Part shown: positions 8,150 through 16,192 of the stretch, piece by piece
Layout of the letters: each line of letters begins with the position of its first letter
Numbering within the stretch: position 1 is the first letter of the stretch
The notes under the pieces: generated by a model
The model's database searches: none
What the model saw: only the letters and a program-made list of their open reading frames with translations
What the model was told of the DNA's origin: nothing
Program-made: the position numbers and the translations under genes
IMG/VR virus record: IMGVR_UViG_3300034019_000634
Span: 1-31,779 of that record
From: a virus
Length of the DNA stretch: 31,779 nucleotides
Direction: 5' to 3' (one strand)

Positions 8150-9769
8150 TTACACTAACCAGTTTATAGTTGATGTTGCAATTGAATGATTTACAACTGT
8201 ATCAGGGTCTCCACCGCCAATGTTTGTGTTTAAGAAAAATGGAATCATTTCATCTCCTGCATCAAACACTAAAGCTGTAGTTCCTGCTGAATAAACAGGG
8301 TAAGTAACACCGTTTCTCTTAGCCGTAACAACACCATTAATATCAACATTAACAACATACTCTTCATAAGCTGCGTCTGTTGGTACAACAGTTGTGTTAG
8401 TTGCTACTGTAGCAGCGTTATTTAATATACCCCAAGTGTAAACTAAATCTCCTAAGAAACCAATTGCACCTAAGTCTGTGTAGTTATTAAAGTCAGCAGC
8501 GTGAGCGGCTTTTTTACGGAAACCAACATAAAGATTTGCGTCTGTATGGTCAGCAGTAATTGTTTTGTAAACAAAACTAAATTCTTGTTTACCTACAATA
8601 AATGATTGATTATTAACAGTTGTTAATGCTGGAGTGTATTCAGCACCTTCAGTAGCTGTTAAATCTTGATCTAAAACTAAACCAGTGTTTCCTGGAGTTG
8701 GAACTGTAATTGTTTGTGTACCAACTTGGTTATAAACGAATTGACCGTAATCTGTTGCAACTTTATTTTCTCCAGTTGTTGTTGGAACTGCACCAGCAGC
8801 ACCTTGAAATAATATTGGAGAATCATAAAATTCAATCCAAGAATTAACATCACTTGAATATAATTGAGAAATGTGCTTACGCATAATTCTTTCAAACGCT
8901 AAGAAACCAGCTAAATTACCAGTATCTGAACCTGTACCATTATCAACGGCAACTGCTTGCATTTTAGGAACTAAAGCTAATTGACCACGTTGGTTATGAG
9001 CTGAAGCATCTACTAATGAAGTGATAACAAAAATATCATAATTTTGTCCACTTACTGCTGGTAAATTATTGTTTGCAGAAGTTGTAGACTTGGTTGTAAA
9101 TGATAAACCATTTAACAAACCTTGTAAATAACCACTCAATAAACCACCATAATAAGCATCTACTACTGGAACTCCAGCAGCTAATGTTGCACCAACACCA
9201 CTTGCAATTACAGCGGCAGTTGTAGTTGAAACGTTTGTTGCTAAGAAACCAGAACCATCATTGTTTTCAACTGGTAATACTTCTGATGCACCTAAACGAC
9301 CTGTTCCTGTTTGTGAGAACGCAGGGTAGTAACCAGCATCATCTGTTACTGTAAATCCATTACCGCTACCTAAAGAAGCAGCTACTACAAAGTTTTTAGA
9401 GTCTGCATTAATAGCAGCAACTAAAGCTAAACTGATAGCTTCACGTTGTAATGCTGCTGTTGCACCTAAATCTGTAATGTTTGATGGTGTTACATAAAAA
9501 TATGGTTTAAGTTGTTCGGCAGCACCGTTACGAATACGATTAGTGTCGCCAATTAATACTCCATATCTAGTTCCACTTGTTGGTGTATAAGCAGTAGCTC
9601 CAATTGTTATAACTTGAACTACTTCTGCTTTGTACTTAATTTGTGTGATAGAAGAAATACGAGACTTTCTTGTGCCAGACAAACCTGCAACGGTTAATAC
9701 TCCGTTACTGCATACTACGTCACTCGCTGCGGATGTGCGTAATAATACTGATTCCTGATTTTGATTCAT
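8150..9769 (-). CDS. Virion structural protein, 539 residues, unassigned
   Basis: The product is rich in Ala, Gly, Thr and Val, with few charged residues. It includes YGVLIGDTNRIRNG, an ALVAAINADSKNFVV segment resembling core domains of contractile or tube proteins, and a C-terminal third of alternating beta strands (EFSFVYKTITADHTDANLYVGF). I see no enzymatic motif. It is preceded by a 132-bp gap and followed by a terminator, so it is separated from its neighbours in transcription. Such separation often marks an abundant virion protein. Candidates are a head-decoration, tail-tube or fibre-like protein; the sequence does not decide among these. Confidence 0.5.
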   Translation of the reverse strand: MNQNQESVLLRTSAASDVVCSNGVLTVAGLSGTRKSRISSITQIKYKAEVVQVITIGATAYTPTSGTRYGVLIGDTNRIRNGAAEQLKPYFYVTPSNITDLGATAALQREAISLALVAAINADSKNFVVAASLGSGNGFTVTDDAGYYPAFSQTGTGRLGASEVLPVENNDGSGFLATNVSTTTAAVIASGVGATLAAGVPVVDAYYGGLLSGYLQGLLNGLSFTTKSTTSANNNLPAVSGQNYDIFVITSLVDASAHNQRGQLALVPKMQAVAVDNGTGSDTGNLAGFLAFERIMRKHISQLYSSDVNSWIEFYDSPILFQGAAGAVPTTTGENKVATDYGQFVYNQVGTQTITVPTPGNTGLVLDQDLTATEGAEYTPALTTVNNQSFIVGKQEFSFVYKTITADHTDANLYVGFRKKAAHAADFNNYTDLGAIGFLGDLVYTWGILNNAATVATNTTVVPTDAAYEEYVVNVDINGVVTAKRNGVTYPVYSAGTTALVFDAGDEMIPFFLNTNIGGGDPDTVVNHSIATSTINWLV

Positions 9770-9901
9770 AATTTATTTTTTTTTAGATTGTTATGTTTGT
9801 AAAATTAAAGTTTTTAACGGTTAATACGTAATATGTTTTTAATAAGTTTTCAACATAATTAACTGATAATCAAATAATTATAGTGTAACTTTTTATCACA
9901 A

Positions 9902-10678
9902 TTAAGATTTATTAGCTTGTTTCTCCGAAAATGCCGACCTGTTATAATCTTGTGTAACACCACTTAATATTTCAGCAGCCATTTTAGCTATTTGTGGATG
10001 TGTTTTTTCTGGTAATTCAACCGTTACTGTATTACTTGCTAATATTACAGTTCCACTTGTTAACGCTGTTGTTCCTGCTAAAAATTGAGTGCCTATAGCG
10101 TATGTTATAGAATTTTCTACTGATACATCAACTGCTATGTAAGAACTACCAATAGCTAAAGTTCCACCTGCTGTTATTAATTGTGCATCAGTTCCTATAG
10201 TAAATGTATTTGGTTTTTTTAAGTAGTTTAAAGCTGCACTTGTTATTGTGCCTGTTCCATGATATATTTTAAAACCTGTTAAGCCTTGTAAATAATAAGG
10301 TTTAGCATCAGATGGTTTTCTAAATGTATCTTCTAATAATGGACCAAGTTCGTTTTGATTTGTTGGTCTGCAATATGTTGTTACACCACCTATTGTTACA
10401 AATAGAGATGTTAGGAAATAATAATCAGCTGGAAATAATGCTACATCGGCAGTTGGTGCTGCTGTTTGTGTTTTTTGTAGCGTATATAAATCATCAGATA
10501 TAACTTGTTCTGATTGAAAACTTATATTTTTATTTGGTAAATAATCATTTAAAATATTATCTATATAATTTCTTATTGCGTTATCTGTAGCATTGTCGTA
10601 TTCCTGTCTCTGGAAACGTGCGCTACGTGTTACATCTAAATAAGTATCTATTAAGTTTGCTATTTGTATTGCGTTCAT
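9902..10678 (-). CDS. Head-tail connector-like protein
   Basis: The 258-residue product has a helical N-terminus (MNAIQIANLIDTYLDVTRSARF), a central part with LFPADYYFLTSLFV, a CRPTNQNELGPLLEDTFRKP segment and a YYLQGLTGFKIYHG turn, then a LNYLKKP strand. The C-terminus is a helix (THPQIAKMAAEILSGV). The proline- and tyrosine-centred order, with 'P..Y', 'RPTN' and 'LKKP' elements and a final helix with a His-Pro, resembles phage adaptor or head-completion proteins of Bacteroidota podovirus-like genomes. Its place shortly after the capsid gene fits that role. Family membership is judged by pattern only. Confidence 0.5.
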   Translation of the reverse strand: MNAIQIANLIDTYLDVTRSARFQRQEYDNATDNAIRNYIDNILNDYLPNKNISFQSEQVISDDLYTLQKTQTAAPTADVALFPADYYFLTSLFVTIGGVTTYCRPTNQNELGPLLEDTFRKPSDAKPYYLQGLTGFKIYHGTGTITSAALNYLKKPNTFTIGTDAQLITAGGTLAIGSSYIAVDVSVENSITYAIGTQFLAGTTALTSGTVILASNTVTVELPEKTHPQIAKMAAEILSGVTQDYNRSAFSEKQANKS

Positions 10679-10690
10679 ATTTATATATTT

Positions 10691-10722
10691 AAAAAAAGGA
10701 GAATTTTTTAAGTTCTCCTTTT
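10691..10722 (-). terminator. Rho-independent terminator after the coiled-coil head gene
   Basis: Minus-strand stem AAAGGAGAA/TTCTCCTTT with a 9-nt loop, followed by T residues. It is placed just after the stop of the 380-residue gene. Confidence 0.78.
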
Positions 10723-10728
10723 ATGTTT

Positions 10729-11871
10729 TTATTCAGATACTTCTGATTTCTCTTTTTCTATTTTTTCTTTTAGTTTATCAATACTTTCTCGTACTGGCTT
10801 AAAGTGATGAAGCCCTTTAGAGATGTTACCACCTATTTTTTTAGCTTCTTCTTTTAATGCTTCTAATTCATTTACTAATTCTGGATCTGCTTCAATTTCA
10901 GAATCTAATTGTTCACGAATAGAATCGGTACTTGATTTCTCTAATTTGGCTTTTGTTTCTGCTAATTCTTTTTTAAGAATAGCTAATTCAGTAGCCATAT
11001 CGTTTTTAGTGTTTAAAGGTTCTGCTTTAGCCATTGATTTCTCAGATTGTTTTAGCTTTTCACGTCCTTTAATATCTAACGCCGATTTAACGTCTGGATA
11101 TTTTTTAAAGTATTCATAAACAGCAGGCTCATTGTGACCTAAGAAACGTCCCTCATAATGGTAGCCGTCTAATGAATCAAATGTAATTACACCTGTATTT
11201 ATACATCTGTTTAAAATTGTTACTAATTCACGATTTGGATTATCCCAAATTTGTAAGAATTGAGAAGGGTTTTGTTCTGCTCTTTTTAATACTTCTGATG
11301 TTAAAATAGGTAATGAAGTTGTTTCAGTCATAATACCTAAATTTCGAGCCATATTATAAAGTTCTTCACCATATAATGACATAGCCACATCAATAGAACG
11401 TCTTGCGTCTGTAATACGCTTAATTTCCAAGTTAGCGGCTTTCTCAGCGTCATGTACTCTAAAGATATGTACCGCTTCATTTCTACTTAAATTAGGAGAG
11501 CCTAACACGATTGTACTTCTTAATAATACAATTGCTTTCTTTCTCTCATTTGGAATGCTTAAATCGAATGTATTAAGTCCTGATAAAGATATTCCTAACC
11601 ACTTTAATTCTTTTGTGCGGTTATCAACGCCAATACATATACCAATCAAAACATCTGATTGTAAATCTTTTGTTGCTCTGTAAATATATGATTGTATTGG
11701 TGACCTAGAATTTTTTTTAATAGATTCTAAAACTATAATTCCAGAGCTTGGTAATAAATCTTTATCATCCAAGTCTATCACTTTGTGTTCAATTCCGTTA
11801 CCGTCTTTTATAAGTTTGTATGGTAACTCCTTTGCAACTTCTATGCCTGTGGCACTTTTTTCTATTTGCAT
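10729..11871 (-). CDS. Capsid-adjacent protein with C-terminal coiled coil
   Basis: The 380-residue product has a globular region of about 270 residues, including GICIGVDNRTKELKWLG and a YHYEGRFLGHNEPAVYEYF block. A highly charged helical tail from about residue 275 follows, with ELAILKKELAETKAKLEKS and a terminal KLKEKIEKEKSE. It is directly downstream of the major capsid candidate and upstream of the connector-like gene, and is bracketed by terminators. The arrangement suggests a head assembly or head-completion factor. I do not recognise a named family. The coiled coil and position are seen; the role is inferred. Confidence 0.5.
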   Translation of the reverse strand: MQIEKSATGIEVAKELPYKLIKDGNGIEHKVIDLDDKDLLPSSGIIVLESIKKNSRSPIQSYIYRATKDLQSDVLIGICIGVDNRTKELKWLGISLSGLNTFDLSIPNERKKAIVLLRSTIVLGSPNLSRNEAVHIFRVHDAEKAANLEIKRITDARRSIDVAMSLYGEELYNMARNLGIMTETTSLPILTSEVLKRAEQNPSQFLQIWDNPNRELVTILNRCINTGVITFDSLDGYHYEGRFLGHNEPAVYEYFKKYPDVKSALDIKGREKLKQSEKSMAKAEPLNTKNDMATELAILKKELAETKAKLEKSSTDSIREQLDSEIEADPELVNELEALKEEAKKIGGNISKGLHHFKPVRESIDKLKEKIEKEKSEVSE

Positions 11872-11902
11872 AATTTGTTTTTTTAATTGTTTATAATTTT
11901 AT

Positions 11903-11931
11903 AAAAAAGGGTTGTTTATAGCACAACCCTT
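11903..11931 (-). terminator. Rho-independent terminator after the major capsid gene
   Basis: Perfect 9-bp stem AAGGGTTGT/ACAACCCTT with a 7-nt loop, followed by a T run on the minus strand, 17 bp after the capsid stop codon. No new promoter box is seen before the next gene. Confidence 0.82.
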
Positions 11932-11947
11932 AAAGCTATTATTTTTA

Positions 11948-13453
11948 CTATGCTGCTTTATAGATAATACCGCAAATAGCTGTATTATAAATATTAAACA
12001 TATCTTCTTTTAACATTGCATATTTTGTAACGTCAACCTCAGATTGTACTAAACCAGACTCTCCTGTTAAACCTAACATTTTAGCTTCAACGTAATCACG
12101 TTTAACTCCGTTAGCTTCTTTACAAAGAATTTCCATTGTTGGTTTGTCTTCAGTTGTTAAACCAATAAAGTAGTAGTTACTTGATTGTAACAAACGTCCG
12201 TCATTACCACGTTGAGGGAAAATTTCTGGATCATCAAACAAAGTATGAATCATAAATAACACTTTGTTACCATTGATGTTAAATGAATCGTATTGGAAAC
12301 CAGCGTCAACACTTGCTCCACCTGCTTGTTCTGTTTGATTTACAATTTGAACTAATTGGATGTTTTGACCACCAAGTAAGTTTTGCATTTTACGTTGTGC
12401 GTTAGCATAACCATCTGTACCTGTTACACATACCCAAGTGATACCTTGAACTGTATTAGAACCTAATTGTAAAGTTCTCATCATGTCTTCAAAGTCATCT
12501 TCAGTAGCTTCTCCATTAACACCTGAACCAGTCATTGTGTTAGTACCTGCAACTTGCTCTTCAAAACCATCACCAATAATGATTGGTAATCCTGTTTCTG
12601 GGTCAGTACCTAAACTAGATTCTGTACGTAATGTACCATCTGTGTTTTTCATTGTAGATACACCTAACCATTTGTTACGCTCGTTTTCAACTGTCATTAA
12701 CGCTTTAGCTTGGTCTAATTTCCAATATAACCAACCGATTTTTTGTCCATCGGCATATTCATACCACAATACATCTGATTGCGCTCCACCTGTAATAGCA
12801 CAAGTTTTACGTTGAATAGTCATGTGATTAATGAATGAATCTGGTTTTTTATCACGGCTATCTGAACGTAATGAACCTTCTGAATAAGCAGTATAAATAG
12901 GGAAACATGATTTAGTTGAACCAACATCAGTACTGAAAGTAAATGTTGAACCAGCAATTAATAATTTGAAAGTGTACAACCAACCTGAAGCAGATGAACC
13001 TGTAGGGTAAGATTGAACACGTGCTTGTTTACCTGAAGGGAAACGTACCACGTGACCAGGATATAATGTTTGGTCTAACATTTTTAATTGGAAAGTTCCA
13101 TCAGGACTTACTCCACCTACTTGAGAGATAATAACAGCAGCACGCTCAATACGTCCGATAATATCGAAACGGTAAGCGTTGTTACCAATACCTTTATCTT
13201 CTTGTGCTGGTTTAAGAGTTCCTGTTTTTGTACGTTGAGAAGGGTCAACGAAGTAAGAATTACCACCTGCGCCTTTTTTAACAGCTCCAGATGTTAATAA
13301 CGTCATTAAATAACGTTTGTTTTTCATTTCTAACATATTGCGAATCGCTGGTTTTACAGCTTGATTTGCAATTAAGTCATTTTGTGTGGTACAAGTGTCT
13401 TCTGAGAATGTACCTCTACGAACTTGTATTTGTCCAGCATTTTGTTGTGCCAT
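11948..13453 (-). CDS. Major capsid protein (candidate)
   Basis: The 501-residue product is the best candidate for the major head protein. Its size suits the large capsid proteins of Bacteroidota podovirus-like phages. It lies directly after an acidic scaffold-like gene and is followed by a strong terminator. Composition is balanced, with few cysteines and long beta segments. Notable regions are an N-terminal helix with QAVKPAIRNMLEMKNKRYL, a DKGIGNNAYRFDIIGRIERAAVI strand pair, and a GTDGYANAQRKMQNLLGG helix near residue 345. The C-terminal part (YDSFNINGNKVLFMIHTLFDDPEIF) fits the axial domain of an HK97-type fold, but I cannot show the fold. No protease site is evident. Confidence 0.7.
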   Translation of the reverse strand: MAQQNAGQIQVRRGTFSEDTCTTQNDLIANQAVKPAIRNMLEMKNKRYLMTLLTSGAVKKGAGGNSYFVDPSQRTKTGTLKPAQEDKGIGNNAYRFDIIGRIERAAVIISQVGGVSPDGTFQLKMLDQTLYPGHVVRFPSGKQARVQSYPTGSSASGWLYTFKLLIAGSTFTFSTDVGSTKSCFPIYTAYSEGSLRSDSRDKKPDSFINHMTIQRKTCAITGGAQSDVLWYEYADGQKIGWLYWKLDQAKALMTVENERNKWLGVSTMKNTDGTLRTESSLGTDPETGLPIIIGDGFEEQVAGTNTMTGSGVNGEATEDDFEDMMRTLQLGSNTVQGITWVCVTGTDGYANAQRKMQNLLGGQNIQLVQIVNQTEQAGGASVDAGFQYDSFNINGNKVLFMIHTLFDDPEIFPQRGNDGRLLQSSNYYFIGLTTEDKPTMEILCKEANGVKRDYVEAKMLGLTGESGLVQSEVDVTKYAMLKEDMFNIYNTAICGIIYKAA

Positions 13454-13513
13454 AATTTATAATTTTAAAAGTTTGAATTAATTTATTTAACTCAACTATT
13501 AAAACTATATTTT

Positions 13514-14689
13514 TTATTTAAAAGCAGGGTCGTTTGCGACTCTATCTATACCTGATGCGTAATTGTTTTTTGTTTCTGTGGTTGTTGTGTTTGCCATGCC
13601 TTTATTAGTAGCATCTTGAGGTATATTATGTTGTGCTTTCATTTTGGCTAAGGTTGCTTCTTCTTGCGCTTTGGCTTTCAGATAAGACAAACCTTGTTTA
13701 CCGTATTTCTTCCATAACATAAACTCCGCAATATCATCAGGGTTTTTCAAAAGTTGCTCAGTCGCTCCGTTACTAAATTCGTTAAGGAGAGTTCGCTTGT
13801 TATCGTCTGTAAGTTTTTTATCCATAAACGTTGTCTTTTTGTCCAACGCTGTTTTAAATGAATTTAATTCTTGCAAACGCTTTTGTTCCTTGACTTGCTC
13901 TTGTCTGGCATTATATTGATTTATTTGTTCTTTTCTTTGTGTATTAATGTTGTCTTCCATTAATTTAAGACTATTCATTAATATTCCGTGTTCAAGCTCC
14001 ACTTTTCCATCGGCAACCATTTTTTCAATTTGATAGTCAATTTGTTCGGGTGTATAAATTGCTAACCCTTCTAAATTTTTTCTAATCAATTGTTCTGGTG
14101 CTAATGCTCTTAATTCATTAATAGAATTAATTGGTGCGTTAATTTGTTCTAATGTTTGCCCTTGAGCCATTAAATCAAAAATTAACTTAGCCTCTGAACG
14201 TGTTTCTTCTGGCAGTATTTCAAAAACATTTTCTTTATTTATAGCGGCTAATTGTTCGTATTCCGCTTTTATTTTTTCTTTTTCAGCATTTAATACTACT
14301 TCAAAACCTTTATCTTCTGAGAAGTCTTCTGGAATTGGAATTTCATTTGCTTCTAAATAAGCCTTCCAAGTACCTTGTTCTGATGCAATAGTGTTAGTAT
14401 CGTCATCTTTAAAACCGTCTTCTTCTGTTGCTGTTTCGGTTTTTTCTTCTGCTTTAGTATCGTCTTTAAACGATTCTTCTTCAGTTTTTTTCTCTTCAAC
14501 TATTTCAGTTTCAGGTTTTTCACCTTCTAATTTAGCTGTTTCTTCAGTTGCTGTTGTTGTTTCTTCTACTGGTTTTTCTGTTGCATTATCGGTGTCAAAT
14601 ATAAAATTTGGGTCTTGCGATAATCTATCTAAACCAGCTGCTACTTCAGTCTTTGACTGCTCCTGTGGAGTTGCTGTTGTTTCTGACAT
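13514..14689 (-). CDS. Acidic scaffold-like protein with matching end motifs
   Basis: The 391-residue product has a long Glu/Thr/Lys-rich disordered segment (about residues 30-110), then charged helices with probable coiled coil (about 120-370). It lies just before the capsid gene and is the first gene behind a promoter, typical for a scaffold. The N- and C-termini carry matching motifs: AAGLDRLSQDPNF at residues 17-29 and ASGIDRVANDPAFK at 378-391. A repeated short motif at both ends is unusual and could bind the capsid protein at two sites. It could alternatively be a scaffold-like minor head protein; no protease motif is seen. Confidence 0.65.
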   Translation of the reverse strand: MSETTATPQEQSKTEVAAGLDRLSQDPNFIFDTDNATEKPVEETTTATEETAKLEGEKPETEIVEEKKTEEESFKDDTKAEEKTETATEEDGFKDDDTNTIASEQGTWKAYLEANEIPIPEDFSEDKGFEVVLNAEKEKIKAEYEQLAAINKENVFEILPEETRSEAKLIFDLMAQGQTLEQINAPINSINELRALAPEQLIRKNLEGLAIYTPEQIDYQIEKMVADGKVELEHGILMNSLKLMEDNINTQRKEQINQYNARQEQVKEQKRLQELNSFKTALDKKTTFMDKKLTDDNKRTLLNEFSNGATEQLLKNPDDIAEFMLWKKYGKQGLSYLKAKAQEEATLAKMKAQHNIPQDATNKGMANTTTTETKNNYASGIDRVANDPAFK

Positions 14690-14724
14690 ATTATTTTATT
14701 AATTGTTTATGAACGTTTATTTTA

Positions 14725-14752
14725 CAAATATACATAACTTATTAATAATCAA
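14725..14752 (-). promoter_or_regulatory. Promoter for the scaffold-capsid unit
   Basis: TATATTTG (14725-14732) preceded at 17 nt by TTG (14750-14752) on the minus strand. It lies between the terminator at 14784-14814 and the scaffold ATG, leaving a leader of about 30 nt. The -7 box is a full match; the -33 element is weak. Confidence 0.6.
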
Positions 14753-14783
14753 TATAAAAAGAAATTAACAATGTTATTAATAA

Positions 14784-14814
14784 TAAAAAAGCCCAACTTT
14801 TTTAAGTTGAGCCT
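14784..14814 (-). terminator. Rho-independent terminator after the 94-residue gene
   Basis: Minus-strand stem GCTCAACTT/AAGTTGGGC (9 bp, one G-T pair) with a 4-nt loop and a T run. It ends the unit containing the nucleotidyltransferase-like gene and the two small genes, before the scaffold promoter. Confidence 0.85.
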
Positions 14815-14840
14815 TTATTGTTTGTTATTTTTTTTAATTT

Positions 14841-15125
14841 TTATTCGTAAACTGTAATTGTTTTTTCTTTTGGAGTAACTTCTTTTGGCTCATAACCATC
14901 AAAATCAGTTCCATTATAAGATGAGTAAAATCCAGAAATTGATAAATAAACACCATGTTCCTCAAAAAAATATACTCTTTCCCAATCTTCACCTTTACCC
15001 TCTCCACCTTGACCAAAAACTTGTTTTATTTTTCCGAAAACCGCTTCATCAAATTCGCCATATCCAATATCTGAATTAGACATATCTAATTCTTTTGTTT
15101 TTTCTATTATTTCTTTAAAATTCAT
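14841..15125 (-). CDS. Small conserved-type phage protein, unknown function
   Basis: The 94-residue acidic product has a central WERVYFFEEHGVYLSISGFYSSYNGTDF segment, likely two beta strands and a Gly-Tyr-rich turn, and ends KEKTITVYE. The gene immediately upstream ends with the very similar QITIYEPI, so the two may be distant paralogues or share a partner. Proteins with this strand-turn pattern occur in other Bacteroidota phages, but no function is known to me. It is 13 bp downstream of its partner and followed by a terminator. Confidence 0.5.
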   Translation of the reverse strand: MNFKEIIEKTKELDMSNSDIGYGEFDEAVFGKIKQVFGQGGEGKGEDWERVYFFEEHGVYLSISGFYSSYNGTDFDGYEPKEVTPKEKTITVYE

Positions 15126-15138
15126 GTTTTATATTTTT

Positions 15139-15426
15139 TTAAATTGGTTCGTATATTGTTATTTGTTTTGCTACGCCTTGTACAAATTTTAATTCTGCAA
15201 TTTTATCGTTATCTCCATAACTATCTGTTCTATATGATATTTGTAAAAATACATTTGTCGGCATTTCGGGGTGTCTGTAATATTTTAATGTTTCATTATA
15301 ATCGTCTTGGTTGCCATTACCCACATCAGGAACTCCCCAATGTCCTTTTTCTTCATTTAAGAAGTATTGTTTCCTTGTCTTTTCTGATAATAATTCGTTT
15401 AGTATTTTAATGTTTATTGATTCCAT
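15139..15426 (-). CDS. Small phage protein, possible partner of the 94-residue protein
   Basis: The 95-residue product has an N-terminal helix (NIKILNELLSEKTRKQYFL), a PEMPTNVFLQISYRTDSYGDND strand pair and the C-terminus QITIYEPI. Strand order and the ending resemble the 94-residue product downstream. Its start overlaps the end of the upstream nucleotidyltransferase-like gene by 20 bases, so the three genes form one unit. No motif gives a function. Confidence 0.5.
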   Translation of the reverse strand: MESINIKILNELLSEKTRKQYFLNEEKGHWGVPDVGNGNQDDYNETLKYYRHPEMPTNVFLQISYRTDSYGDNDKIAELKFVQGVAKQITIYEPI

Positions 15427-16147
15427 CTTCTATTTTTTTTATGTAGTTAAATTTTGGTTTATGTAATTCTATATAGTTTTCTAGAATAAATATCATTGTA
15501 AATTTTGGCGCATGGCTTATAATAAATTTTTTAAGCATTCTTGAATAAGCAATTTTATAATCTAAATCTTTAAATCGCTCATAAGCCATTACCATAACTT
15601 CTTCTCTTATTAATTCTATCTTTTGTTCGTGTGTTAATTGATTGTACTTTTCTTCTGAAAGTTCTACCTCCTTTCCATCTTCTAAAATTGTTGAGTAAAT
15701 TGGTGTGGGGTTTATTATTAAGTGTAAGTCGTCATGTTGAGCTGTATCGTAATTTATTTTATTAGTAAAAAAATCTTCTTTAGTCATTTTTAAATCACTA
15801 CGCTTATTTTTACCATGAAACGTTTGCCAATAATCATAAAGATTATTAAAAAGAATAGAGTCGATTTTACAACCTTTATTTAATAAAAATTGCAAATCAA
15901 ACATATGTTTTTGCCAATTAATATTCCAAAATAAATGAGATGCTTTTAATGTAACTAAGTCATCTTTTGAAATAACCGTATTAGTAAACGGTTTATATTT
16001 ATTATAAATTATCGGATTTTGCAAATACTCAATGCCGTTTTCCGACTTTAGCTTACTATCAATATTAACTATATAATCAATATCTTTTGGTTCTCTATTA
16101 AAATCAGGAAATAAATGTTTAATTGCAGAACTGCCTATTAATATCAT
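15407..16147 (-). CDS. Nucleotidyltransferase-like protein
   Basis: The product begins MILIGSSAIKH (start chosen at 16147; an in-frame ATG at 16171 would add eight residues). GSSAIK at residues 5-10 followed by KDIDY, giving D22 and D24, is the G-S...D-x-D signature of the minimal nucleotidyltransferase fold, which transfers a nucleotide to an acceptor. Later residues include HLFWNINWQKHMFDLQFL and TAQHDDLHLIINP, with charged helices at the C-terminus. I chose the inner start because a canonical promoter box, TACATTTG, lies inside the longer version and ends 5 nt before this ATG. It sits between portal and scaffold, an unusual place for such a gene. The acceptor could be protein, RNA or a small molecule. 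Confidence 0.6.
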   Translation of the reverse strand: MILIGSSAIKHLFPDFNREPKDIDYIVNIDSKLKSENGIEYLQNPIIYNKYKPFTNTVISKDDLVTLKASHLFWNINWQKHMFDLQFLLNKGCKIDSILFNNLYDYWQTFHGKNKRSDLKMTKEDFFTNKINYDTAQHDDLHLIINPTPIYSTILEDGKEVELSEEKYNQLTHEQKIELIREEVMVMAYERFKDLDYKIAYSRMLKKFIISHAPKFTMIFILENYIELHKPKFNYIKKIEDGINKH

Positions 16148-16151
16148 ACTA

Positions 16152-16183
16152 CAAATGTAGTACTTTTTCACACAATAAACAAA
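16152..16183 (-). promoter_or_regulatory. Promoter for the nucleotidyltransferase-like gene
   Basis: Minus-strand TTTG (16180-16183), 20-nt spacer and TACATTTG (16152-16159): a full Bacteroidota promoter. The chosen ATG lies 5 nt after the box, so the message is probably leaderless. Confidence 0.75.
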
Positions 16184-16192
16184 TTTATTTTG

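Noticed and set aside
8677-8895. 72-codon second frame on the minus strand within the 539-residue gene
   Set aside because: It lies in another frame of a long gene with strong composition bias; no independent start or conservation is visible.
10823-11119. 98-codon open frame on the plus strand inside the coiled-coil head gene
   Set aside because: It mirrors the charged helical part of the leftward gene, giving a Ser/Phe/Asn-rich product, and has no promoter.
12483-12815. 110-codon open frame on the plus strand inside the capsid gene
   Set aside because: It is a shadow of the capsid coding strand with no start context and an implausible composition.
14391-14702. 103-codon open frame on the plus strand inside the scaffold gene
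   Set aside because: Its Ser/Val-rich translation is the complement of the Glu/Thr-rich repeats of the scaffold-like protein.
14834-15016. 60-codon second frame on the minus strand overlapping the 94-residue gene
   Set aside because: It is out of frame with the 94-residue gene, which has the better-defined sequence pattern and spacing.
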